Shown: positions 1-5,299 of the stretch, piece after piece
How the letters are laid out: each line of letters opens with the position of its first letter
Numbering within the stretch: position 1 is the first letter of the stretch
From: an uncultured Lachnospiraceae bacterium
Lineage (GTDB): Bacteria; Bacillota; Clostridia; Lachnospirales; Lachnospiraceae
Length of the DNA: 5,299 nt
Assembly: GCA_902767065.1 (NCBI GenBank)
Contig: CACXFW010000047.1
Span: forward strand, 1-5,299
Direction: 5' to 3'
The notes under the pieces: generated by a model
Told to the model about the DNA's origin: nothing
The model's database searches: none
Seen by the model: only the letters and a program-made list of their open reading frames with translations
Made by a program: the position numbers and the translations under genes

Positions 1-10
1 GCGTCTGCCC

Positions 11-3000
11 TCACGGATCTTCCGCATCCCCGATCAGCTTCTCCAGCGTATCGAAAAGAGCCTCCGGCTCCACCGGCTTGGACAGGTGCGCGTTCAATCC
101 GGCCTGCATGCTGCGCTGGACATCCTCATCGAAGGCATTGGCGGTCAGCGCAATCATCGGAATGCGCTTCGCGTCCTCCCGGTCCATCGCCCTGATCAAT
201 CTCGTGGCTTCCAGACCGTCCATCTCGGGCATACGCATATCCATCAGAATCGCATCGTAGCTGCCGACAGGGCTGTTCGCGAATTTCTCCACAGCAATCC
301 TGCCGTTCTCCGCGACCTCCACCTCGATCTCGCGCATGCTCAGCACCATCACCATGATTTCCATATTCACCACGACATCCTCCGCCAGCAGGACGCGCCG
401 TCCCTTCAGGTCGGCACGGTTGGCAGACAGAGCCGCACTCTTGCGTCTGAACGCTTCCCGGAACTGGTCCAGGACGCTGCCGGCGAAGAGCGGCTTCGGC
501 ACAAAGGTATCCACCCCTGCGCCTTTCGCCTCATCCGCCACATCATCCCAGTTGTATGAGGTCAGGATAATGATGGGGGTATCGTGTCCGACAACGGAGC
601 GGATCTTGCGTGTTGTCTCCACGCCGTCCATATCGGGCATCTTCCAGTCGATCAGAAGAAGATCATAATCCTCCCTGCGCGCATGGTGCAGCTTCACCAT
701 CTCAAGACCCTCGTCGCCCGATCTGGCCACCTCGCAGCTCGTTCCGACCTGCGACAGAACAATCTGGGCATGCTCCAGCGCGATCGGGTCATCGTCGATG
801 ACGAGCACCCGCATCTCATGCGGTGCCAGATCGCCCTCCTCGACGAAGGTATTCACGTGGTCGGCTTCTCCCAGCGTCACAAACGCGCGGAAGGTCGTTC
901 CTTCGCCCTTCACGCTCTCCACCTCGATATGGCCGTTCATCAGCTCCACGATGCTCTTCGTGATCGGCAGGCCGAGGCCCGTGCTCCCATACCGGCTCGT
1001 GGAGGAGGAATCCTCCTGGCTGAACGCGTCAAAAAGATACGGCAGATAGTCCTTGCTCATCCCGATGCCAGTATCACGAAACGTAAGCTTCAGCGTGGCC
1101 TTCCCGTCAAACCGCTGCCCCTCTTCGATCAGGAACGTCACGCTGCCGCCCGCCGGCGTAAACTTGACAGCGTTCCCAAGGATGTTGATCATGACCTGCT
1201 TGAGCTTCATCTCATCGCCGATATAGTAGTCGTCGATCTTCCCGATCATCCGGCACTCGTACTGCACCCCTTTTTCCCTGCACTGTCCGCTGATCATGGT
1301 GTTGACCTGCTCCAGGCTTCTGGCAAAGGAAAACTCCTCGTTCTTTATGATCATCTTGCCCGACTCAATCCGGGACATGTCCAGGATGTCATTGATAATG
1401 CCAAGCAGATGGCGGGCGGATTGTCCGCTTTTTTCCAGATATTCCTTCACCTGATCCGAAGCCGTCGGATCATTGATCGCGATGCTGTTCAATCCGATAA
1501 TCGCGTTCATGGGGGTACGGATCTCGTGGCTCATGTTCGAGAGGAACGCCGTCTTCGCCCGGCTGGCCTGCTGTGCCGCCTCCAGGGCATCGCTGAGAGC
1601 CTGCTGCTGTTCGATCTCCCTGCGTGTCTTATCATCCACATCCGCGAAGCCCGCGCTGACATTATGGACTACATGGTCGTCCCTGTCCTCCGGATGGCGC
1701 ACTCCCGCGAAGCGCACTGCCTCATAGGACTCTTTTCCGTCCACACTGATCCGGTATCGGAAGGAAATGACCCGGTTCTCTTTCAGCCCTTCGCGGATGG
1801 CATCCGGCTGGATGAACCGCATGAATTCCTCCCGGTACTCCGGCAGGACATACTCTTCGCAGTATGCGGTGACAGATTCCAGATAGGAAAAATGCATCCC
1901 CGCCCGCATCCCGTCCAGATCGGAGCGGGACTGATAACACACTCCCCTGTCCTTGTCCAGTTCCACGTAATAGACACTGCGGAAGTCCGAAGCCAGGGCA
2001 GTGATCATCTTCGACTGCTCCTCCTGCTGCGCCTGCTGCTCAAGGAGCGCTTCCTGAAGCTTCAGCCGCTGCTCCATCTCTTCATGCTTCGCCCGGTTCG
2101 CCGCTTCCGATGTCTCCTTCTCCAGCCTGAGCCTTGCGTTTCTCCGGTTCTGAATGAACATGAAGGAAAACAGAGCGCCCAGCACAACGATTGTCAGAAG
2201 ACTCTGGAGCAGGCCGCGGAGGACGATTCCGTTCGTAACCCCTCCGATTCTGTCACTGATCACGCTCTCCCGGATGAGGTACGTGAGCATCCAGTCCGTC
2301 CCCTTCACACGCGCATAGCTGAGCGTTTCCTGGATCCCATCGTAGGTAAAGGATACGACGCCCTTCCGGCCTTCTCTGAAATCACGCTCCACCTGTTCAA
2401 AAGAGTATCCCGGCGCATACACCGCCTGAGCGAGTGCCTCCAGAAGGTTGTCCTCTACCGCAAGCCCTCCGAGCACCGTATTGCTGAGCGCGATGCCGCC
2501 GGAAGTGTAGATGTTGCAGAAGGTCACCCCGTTTTCCTGAGATCCCATGGACAGCCCCTTCAGCATAACGTCCATATCGATCTCCATAAAGCACACGATA
2601 AGCTGCTTCCCGTCAATAGAAAGCTCCCGGTCCCGGATCGGAACGGCGATGACCGCCTTCTTCTCCGGCGTATCCGGGTTCTTCACGAAGATGACAGGGC
2701 CGTCAATGGTCTGCGGATCAAAGTCATAATCGCCGATGTCCTCCCGGACTCCTTCATCTGCCGTATAGACCAGACCGTCCGAATCAACGAAAGCAAACCG
2801 CTCCAGGTTGAACAGCTGCTTCATCTCCCGCTGGTAGGCACGCATATGCTCCAGATCGCTGAGGTCTTCCTCCGTGATCAGCCCGACGGCGATATTGATC
2901 TCCTCGATGCTGTCGGACAGATTTCCCTCGACAACCTGTTCCCGGCGCCCGGCGAGCTCGTCCAGATACAGCAGGCTGACCGAACGTACCGCCTCAACCG

Positions 3001-3118
3001 TGTCCTTGTGGGCGCTTTGTCCCATCCAGATCGTCCCGCCGATCAGAATGACCGCCAGAAGGAGAATCCCGATCGCAGCGATCAGACCGGTCCGGTTCTT
3101 TTTTCTGCTCTCCATCAT
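11..3118 (-). CDS. Membrane hybrid sensor histidine kinase with Cache-like sensor, PAS-like domain and two receiver domains
   Basis: This is a complete 1035-residue sensor kinase of a multistep phosphorelay. It should autophosphorylate on histidine in response to an extracellular and perhaps a cytoplasmic signal, then pass the phosphate to its own receivers. Seen in order: TM1 at about residues 11-33; an extracytoplasmic Cache-like region at about 34-298 (FAFVDSDGLVYTADEG near 108-123); TM2 at about 297-322; a Gln/Glu-rich coiled coil at about 325-370; a PAS-like domain at about 371-495; and HisKA with SHEIRTPMNAIIG and His531. The ATPase domain has an N-box around Asn649, DTGIGM at 682-687 and GSTGLGL at 711-717. 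REC1 has acidic residues near 775-777, Asp824, Thr853 and Lys875. REC2 has Glu913/Asp914, Asp960, Thr992 and Lys1014. All catalytic residues are present, so the protein looks active. The first of two tandem ATGs is chosen because GGGAGG (3127-3132) lies 8 nt upstream. It is the second gene after the HPt protein. The ligand and the downstream regulator cannot be read from the sequence. Confidence 0.96.
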   Translation of the reverse strand: MMESRKKNRTGLIAAIGILLLAVILIGGTIWMGQSAHKDTVEAVRSVSLLYLDELAGRREQVVEGNLSDSIEEINIAVGLITEEDLSDLEHMRAYQREMKQLFNLERFAFVDSDGLVYTADEGVREDIGDYDFDPQTIDGPVIFVKNPDTPEKKAVIAVPIRDRELSIDGKQLIVCFMEIDMDVMLKGLSMGSQENGVTFCNIYTSGGIALSNTVLGGLAVEDNLLEALAQAVYAPGYSFEQVERDFREGRKGVVSFTYDGIQETLSYARVKGTDWMLTYLIRESVISDRIGGVTNGIVLRGLLQSLLTIVVLGALFSFMFIQNRRNARLRLEKETSEAANRAKHEEMEQRLKLQEALLEQQAQQEEQSKMITALASDFRSVYYVELDKDRGVCYQSRSDLDGMRAGMHFSYLESVTAYCEEYVLPEYREEFMRFIQPDAIREGLKENRVISFRYRISVDGKESYEAVRFAGVRHPEDRDDHVVHNVSAGFADVDDKTRREIEQQQALSDALEAAQQASRAKTAFLSNMSHEIRTPMNAIIGLNSIAINDPTASDQVKEYLEKSGQSARHLLGIINDILDMSRIESGKMIIKNEEFSFARSLEQVNTMISGQCREKGVQYECRMIGKIDDYYIGDEMKLKQVMINILGNAVKFTPAGGSVTFLIEEGQRFDGKATLKLTFRDTGIGMSKDYLPYLFDAFSQEDSSSTSRYGSTGLGLPITKSIVELMNGHIEVESVKGEGTTFRAFVTLGEADHVNTFVEEGDLAPHEMRVLVIDDDPIALEHAQIVLSQVGTSCEVARSGDEGLEMVKLHHARREDYDLLLIDWKMPDMDGVETTRKIRSVVGHDTPIIILTSYNWDDVADEAKGAGVDTFVPKPLFAGSVLDQFREAFRRKSAALSANRADLKGRRVLLAEDVVVNMEIMVMVLSMREIEVEVAENGRIAVEKFANSPVGSYDAILMDMRMPEMDGLEATRLIRAMDREDAKRIPMIALTANAFDEDVQRSMQAGLNAHLSKPVEPEALFDTLEKLIGDAEDP

Positions 3119-3154
3119 GGAACGCGCCTCCCATCTCTTCCATCCCTTCAGATC

Positions 3155-3189
3155 AGCTCCCGCACAGCCTCCGGGGCTCTTTGGGAGCC
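3155..3189 (-). promoter_or_regulatory. Hairpin pair in the HPt-kinase spacer
   Basis: In the 93-nt spacer of the minus-strand transcript, GGCTC (3185-3189) can pair with GAGCC (3175-3179) around a 5-nt loop. GGCTCCC (3183-3189) can alternatively pair with GGGAGCT (3155-3161) over seven pairs, one of them G-U. The two foldings exclude each other. There is no U-run, so this is not an intrinsic terminator. It may set the ratio of HPt to kinase by RNA stability or processing, or may be incidental. Confidence 0.25.
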
Positions 3190-3211
3190 GGTCCTTCAGG
3201 AAATGATCCTG

Positions 3212-3547
3212 TCATGCGTTCTTCAGTTCATCGCGCTTTGCGAGAAGCTTCTCCAGATAGGCAGAATAATCCGCGTCCTTCTGAGTGCGCAGAAGCTCTG
3301 TCATTTCCGACGCGGTCTCATAAAGCGGCGTAAGCGAAAGATTCCCCAGCACGCCCTTCAAAGCATGGGCGGCTTCAAAGGCGTCATGGCGGTCATCTGC
3401 GGCAATGGCGCGGGAGAGCCTCTCAAAGTTCGCGTCCTCCAACGCCATATTGACAAACTTCAGATACATCGTCTCGTTGTTCAGGCAGCGTCCCAGTCCG
3501 TCTTTCGTATTCGCTCCCAGGCTTTGCAGCAGTTCAATTGTCAACAT
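3212..3547 (-). CDS. Free-standing histidine phosphotransfer (HPt) domain protein
   Basis: This small cytoplasmic protein of 111 residues consists of a single HPt four-helix-bundle domain. Such domains shuttle phosphate between receiver aspartates in multistep phosphorelays. The signature AAHALKGVLGNL at about residues 59-70 contains the phosphoacceptor His61 followed by the conserved Lys64 and Gly65. The rest is predominantly helical and charged, ending in a Lys/Glu-rich helix. The length is typical of a stand-alone HPt module, and no membrane segment or output domain is present. A good Shine-Dalgarno sequence, AGAGGTGA (3554-3561), lies 6 nt before the ATG. It is the first gene of a same-strand pair with the hybrid kinase, 93 bp apart with no clear terminator between, so the kinase receivers are its likely phosphate donors (inference). 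The acceptor response regulator is not in the window. Confidence 0.93.
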   Translation of the reverse strand: MLTIELLQSLGANTKDGLGRCLNNETMYLKFVNMALEDANFERLSRAIAADDRHDAFEAAHALKGVLGNLSLTPLYETASEMTELLRTQKDADYSAYLEKLLAKRDELKNA

Positions 3548-3598
3548 CTTCTGTCACCTCTTTCTCCTCTATAATAACGATAGTTTATCACTGACAAT

Positions 3599-3703
3599 AT
3601 CCGTTCGGATGCCGGCCCCGTACTCGAAACTGCGCCGTCCTTCGAATCTGCACTTTCAAGTGGGGTCCGGCTCTTCACATCGTGCCTGCCGGTCAGGCCG
3701 GCG
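3599..3703 (-). ncRNA. Predicted structured 5' leader element of the HPt operon, family unknown
   Basis: Reading the minus strand, a hairpin GCCGG/CCGGC (3698-3702 with 3688-3692) comes first. Next is a strong closing stem that pairs 3671-3662 with 3619-3611 (nine base pairs, one bulged A at 3666). Inside it sit two smaller hairpins: CACT/AGTG with a UGAA loop (3662-3651) and a stem pairing 3647-3640 with 3629-3622. The outermost pair of the CACT hairpin competes with the last closing-stem pair. A last hairpin, ATCC/GGAT with a GAAC loop (3610-3599), follows. Two pairs in the 3622-3647 stem are G-U on the minus strand but would be C-A mismatches on the plus strand, which favours minus-strand RNA. 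It matches no riboswitch consensus I could recall. A DNA-level role or chance pairing remains possible. Confidence 0.4.
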
Positions 3704-3714
3704 TCTCAACATTT

Positions 3715-3743
3715 AGTTTAGCATATCAGGTTAAACATGTCAG
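3715..3743 (-). promoter_or_regulatory. Candidate extended -10 promoter for the HPt-kinase operon
   Basis: On the minus strand a -35-like CTGACA (3738-3743, five of six matches to TTGACA) is followed after 17 bp by TAAACT (3715-3720, four of six matches to TATAAT). TGC immediately precedes it, giving the extended -10 TGn motif. Initiation would fall near 3707-3709 and give a leader of about 160 nt that contains the structured element. A short inverted repeat, GTTTA (3716-3720) and TAAAC (3732-3736), overlaps the promoter and could be an operator. This is prediction by eye only. Confidence 0.42.
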
Positions 3744-3780
3744 CGATCAATTCCGCCGCCTGAACAATTCTATCCTGTAC

Positions 3781-3840
3781 GGTTACGGGTCACAGCGAAG
3801 AACACGAAGTGTTCTGAGCAATGGGGGCTGAATAGTTACC
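3781..3840. repeat. 60-bp imperfect palindrome with perfect inner stem, REP-like
   Basis: The ends GGTTAC (3781-3786) and GTTACC (3835-3840) pair with one mismatch; over 12 bp, 8 positions are complementary. The core AGAACAC (3799-3805) and GTGTTCT (3809-3815) form a perfect 7-bp stem around a GAA loop. No U-tract follows on either strand and no gene ends here, so it does not look like a terminator. The size and terminal symmetry suggest a dispersed intergenic palindromic repeat or a small MITE-like unit. Copy number elsewhere in the genome cannot be seen. Confidence 0.45.
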
Positions 3841-3905
3841 TTTATACAATCTTTATGTCAGCCGCCTAATCTTAATCCTCTCTTTATGCCTTACGCAGTA
3901 TAAAG
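3840..3905 (+). promoter_or_regulatory. Cluster of CTTTATA/G boxes upstream of ktrB, probable operator and promoter zone
   Basis: Three direct copies lie at 3840-3846 (CTTTATA), 3851-3857 (CTTTATG) and 3882-3888 (CTTTATG). An inverted copy TATAAAG lies at 3899-3905. Copies one and two start 11 bp apart and copies two and three 31 bp apart, about one and three helical turns. TACAAT (3845-3850) inside the first pair is the best -10 candidate, matching five of six bases, but no -35 hexamer lies 16-18 bp upstream. That would fit activator-dependent initiation. The site lies 18-83 bp ahead of the ktrB start codon. Confidence 0.4.
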
Positions 3906-3922
3906 AAACCGGAGGCAGGCGT

Positions 3923-5260
3923 ATGAATAAGATCCTATCGCTTTTCAGAAAGATTACTCCTTTCCAGATCATCACGTCCGGATTTTTGCTTGTGATCCTG
4001 CTGGGCAGTCTGCTCTTGTATCTGCCCCTGTCCAGGGCGGGAGATTCTCCCTGTTCCTATCTGGACGCGCTGTTCACGTCCACTTCCGCCGTGTGCGTGA
4101 CCGGGCTGGTGGTCCACAATACCGGAACCTACTGGTCGACTTTCGGACATGGTGTCCTCGCCGTGCTGATCCAGATCGGCGGACTGGGTGTGATTACCGT
4201 AGCGATCACATTTTCCCTGCTTTCCGGGAAAAAGATCGGACTCAGGACAAGGGATCTGATGCAGAACGCAATCGGCGCCCCCCAGCTTGGCGGCATCATC
4301 CGCTTCACCCGATTTCTGCTTCTGTTCACGCTGCTGGCGGAAAGTGCGGGCGCTTTCCTGCTTGCCCCGGGATTTATCCGGCGGTACGGAGTCGGAAATG
4401 GAATCGCAAAGTCCTTTTTCCATTCCATTTCCGCTTTCTGCAACGCGGGATTCGACACGCTGGACAAAAACGGCACCTTTGCCTCCCTGACCAGATACAG
4501 CGCCGATCTGGTCGTCAATCTTGTCATCATGCTGCTGATCATCATCGGCGGGCTCGGATTCTTCACCTGGAAGGACCTGATCCGGAACCGCTTCCGATGG
4601 AAGAATCTTAAGATGCAGACCCGGCTGATCCTCACGACAACGGCTCTTCTGATCCTCGTTCCGGCAATTGTGTTCTTCTTTTTCCAGTTCACACAGGGAA
4701 GCCTGAAGGAACGGATCCTGATGTCCCTGTTCCAGTCCGTGACAACCAGGACGGCGGGATTTAACACCGCTGACATCGGCAGCCTGAAGGAAGGAAGCCG
4801 CCTGATCATGATCCTTCTGATGCTGGTCGGAGGAAGTCCGGGCTCCACGGCCGGAGGCATCAAGACGACGACCGGCGCGGTCCTTCTGCTTGTGCTGATC
4901 CGGAACATCCGCAGGAACCGGAACATCCGCGTATTCGGGAGAACAATCCCGGAAGAAAGCATCCAGGAAGCCTACACCGTCTTTTTCCTGTATCTGATCC
5001 TGTTTCTGACAGGCAGCCTGGTGCTGAGCGCACTGGAAGAGTTTTCGATGCTTGACTGCATGTTCGAATGTGCGTCCGCCCTGGGCACCGTCGGGCTTTC
5101 AACCGGCATCACTGCGTCGCTTGGAGCAGTCTCAAAGCTGATCCTGATCTTCTTTATGTATTTTGGACGGGTCGGCGGATTAACCCTCGCCTATGCGGCT
5201 TTGCAGACCACAAGGCCCAATTCCGGCAAGCTGCCGGAAGCGCATGTGATGATCGGATGA
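3923..5260 (+). CDS. ktrB: KtrB/TrkH-family potassium uptake channel subunit
   Basis: This is the membrane pore subunit of a Ktr-type K+ uptake system. Family members have four M1-pore-M2 repeats, work as dimers on a cytoplasmic ring of KtrA subunits, and are often Na+-stimulated. All four selectivity-filter loops are visible with their glycines: SAVCVTGL (55-62), SISAFCNAGFD (168-178), FQSVTTRTAGFNT (270-282) and ASALGTVGLSTG (384-395). The third repeat carries the flexible gating loop GGSPGSTAGGIK (303-314). The last repeat carries RVGGLTL (416-422), whose Arg is a conserved family residue. The 445-residue length and the C-terminus ending in HVMIG fit KtrB better than the longer proteobacterial TrkH. 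The start is supported by GGAGG (3911-3915), 7 nt upstream of the ATG. It is transcribed divergently from the phosphorelay operon. A ktrA/trkA gene encoding an RCK subunit is expected downstream but would lie beyond the window. The gene looks intact. Confidence 0.95.
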   Translation: MNKILSLFRKITPFQIITSGFLLVILLGSLLLYLPLSRAGDSPCSYLDALFTSTSAVCVTGLVVHNTGTYWSTFGHGVLAVLIQIGGLGVITVAITFSLLSGKKIGLRTRDLMQNAIGAPQLGGIIRFTRFLLLFTLLAESAGAFLLAPGFIRRYGVGNGIAKSFFHSISAFCNAGFDTLDKNGTFASLTRYSADLVVNLVIMLLIIIGGLGFFTWKDLIRNRFRWKNLKMQTRLILTTTALLILVPAIVFFFFQFTQGSLKERILMSLFQSVTTRTAGFNTADIGSLKEGSRLIMILLMLVGGSPGSTAGGIKTTTGAVLLLVLIRNIRRNRNIRVFGRTIPEESIQEAYTVFFLYLILFLTGSLVLSALEEFSMLDCMFECASALGTVGLSTGITASLGAVSKLILIFFMYFGRVGGLTLAYAALQTTRPNSGKLPEAHVMIG

Positions 5261-5299
5261 CCATCTGCAAAGATCCAGCGCAGCAAACGACAAAAGAAA

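Larger units (their letters stand above)
3548..3922. promoter_or_regulatory. Divergent intergenic control region between the HPt operon and ktrB
   Basis: This 375-bp stretch has no credible gene. It separates two divergently read genes and so must hold both promoters. Its content differs along its length. The HPt-proximal part (3599-3703) is GC-rich and dense in inverted repeats. The middle (3705-3780) is AT-richer and contains a minus-strand promoter candidate. A 60-bp palindrome occupies 3781-3840. The ktrB-proximal part (3840-3905) holds repeated CTTTATA/G boxes. No T-rich Rho-independent terminator and no recognisable riboswitch family was seen. Confidence 0.8.

Noticed and set aside
584..3574. 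Open frame of 996 codons on the plus strand, antisense to the kinase and HPt genes
   Set aside because: The translation is rich in His, Arg, Leu and Asp with no recognisable domain, and no start context was found. The opposite strand encodes an unmistakable kinase and HPt, so this is a shadow frame produced by GC-rich codon usage.
3571..3597. TTGTCA and TATTAT on the minus strand as the HPt promoter
   Set aside because: The spacer is only 15 bp and transcription would begin almost at the ribosome binding site. The extended -10 candidate at 3715-3743 has a 17-bp spacer and fits the structured leader better, though this one cannot be fully excluded.
3611..3671. tRNA-like gene, prompted by TTCGAAT within a closed stem
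   Set aside because: The TTCGAAT is not flanked by a T-stem, no anticodon arm or D-arm geometry can be drawn, and the stem sizes do not fit a tRNA.
3799..3815. Rho-independent terminator
   Set aside because: The hairpin is not followed by a T-run on either strand and no gene ends near it; both neighbours start away from it.
3705..3922. c-di-AMP (ydaO-type) riboswitch upstream of ktrB
   Set aside because: Such riboswitches often precede Ktr genes in Firmicutes, so it was looked for, but the conserved blocks of that class were not found in either the ktrB-proximal or the GC-rich part.
4129..4962. Minus-strand frame of 277 codons opposite ktrB
   Set aside because: Its translation is low-complexity and Arg/Ser/Pro-rich, lies wholly inside the clear KtrB coding sequence and shows no domain.
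5261..5299. Start of a ktrA gene after ktrB
   Set aside because: Only 39 bases remain, without a Shine-Dalgarno sequence plus start codon, so its presence is expected from the family but not visible.

Overview
The window holds three genes and one information-rich intergenic region. It reads like chromosomal DNA of a fairly GC-rich anaerobic Firmicute, most likely a Clostridia/Lachnospiraceae-type gut bacterium. That assignment is an inference from protein style: a Cache-like hybrid kinase with a PAS-like insert before HisKA, a first receiver carrying an LTSYNWDD signature, a free-standing HPt protein, and a KtrB of the length usual in Firmicutes. Purine-rich Shine-Dalgarno sites agree with it. 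There is no sign of a mobile element, CRISPR array, tRNA or rRNA.

Layout. Positions 3547 to 11 on the minus strand form a two-gene phosphorelay operon. A 111-residue histidine phosphotransfer (HPt) protein comes first, followed after 93 bp by a 1035-residue membrane hybrid histidine kinase with two complete receiver domains. Divergently, on the plus strand from 3923 to 5260, lies a complete 445-residue KtrB-type potassium channel/transporter subunit. Its regulatory partner KtrA is not in the window; only 39 bases follow the ktrB stop codon.

The 375-bp divergent intergenic region (3548-3922) is the most interesting part. Read on the minus strand, a plausible extended -10 promoter (3715-3743) would start a leader of about 160 nt. 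That leader can fold into a 5' hairpin, a closed multi-stem domain (3611-3671) and a further small hairpin before the HPt ribosome binding site. Four complementary GCCGG/CCGGC segments allow two mutually exclusive foldings. In the middle sits a 60-bp imperfect palindrome (3781-3840) with a perfect 7-bp inner stem. Next to ktrB there are three CTTTATA/G repeats and one inverted copy, arranged like an operator cluster.

How the parts work together. Phosphate is expected to pass from kinase His531 to receiver Asp824 and/or Asp960, then to HPt His61 and on to a response regulator outside the window. Neither operon protein has a DNA-binding or other output domain. Whether the relay controls the adjacent potassium uptake gene is not shown by the sequence; the divergent arrangement makes it a reasonable hypothesis only.
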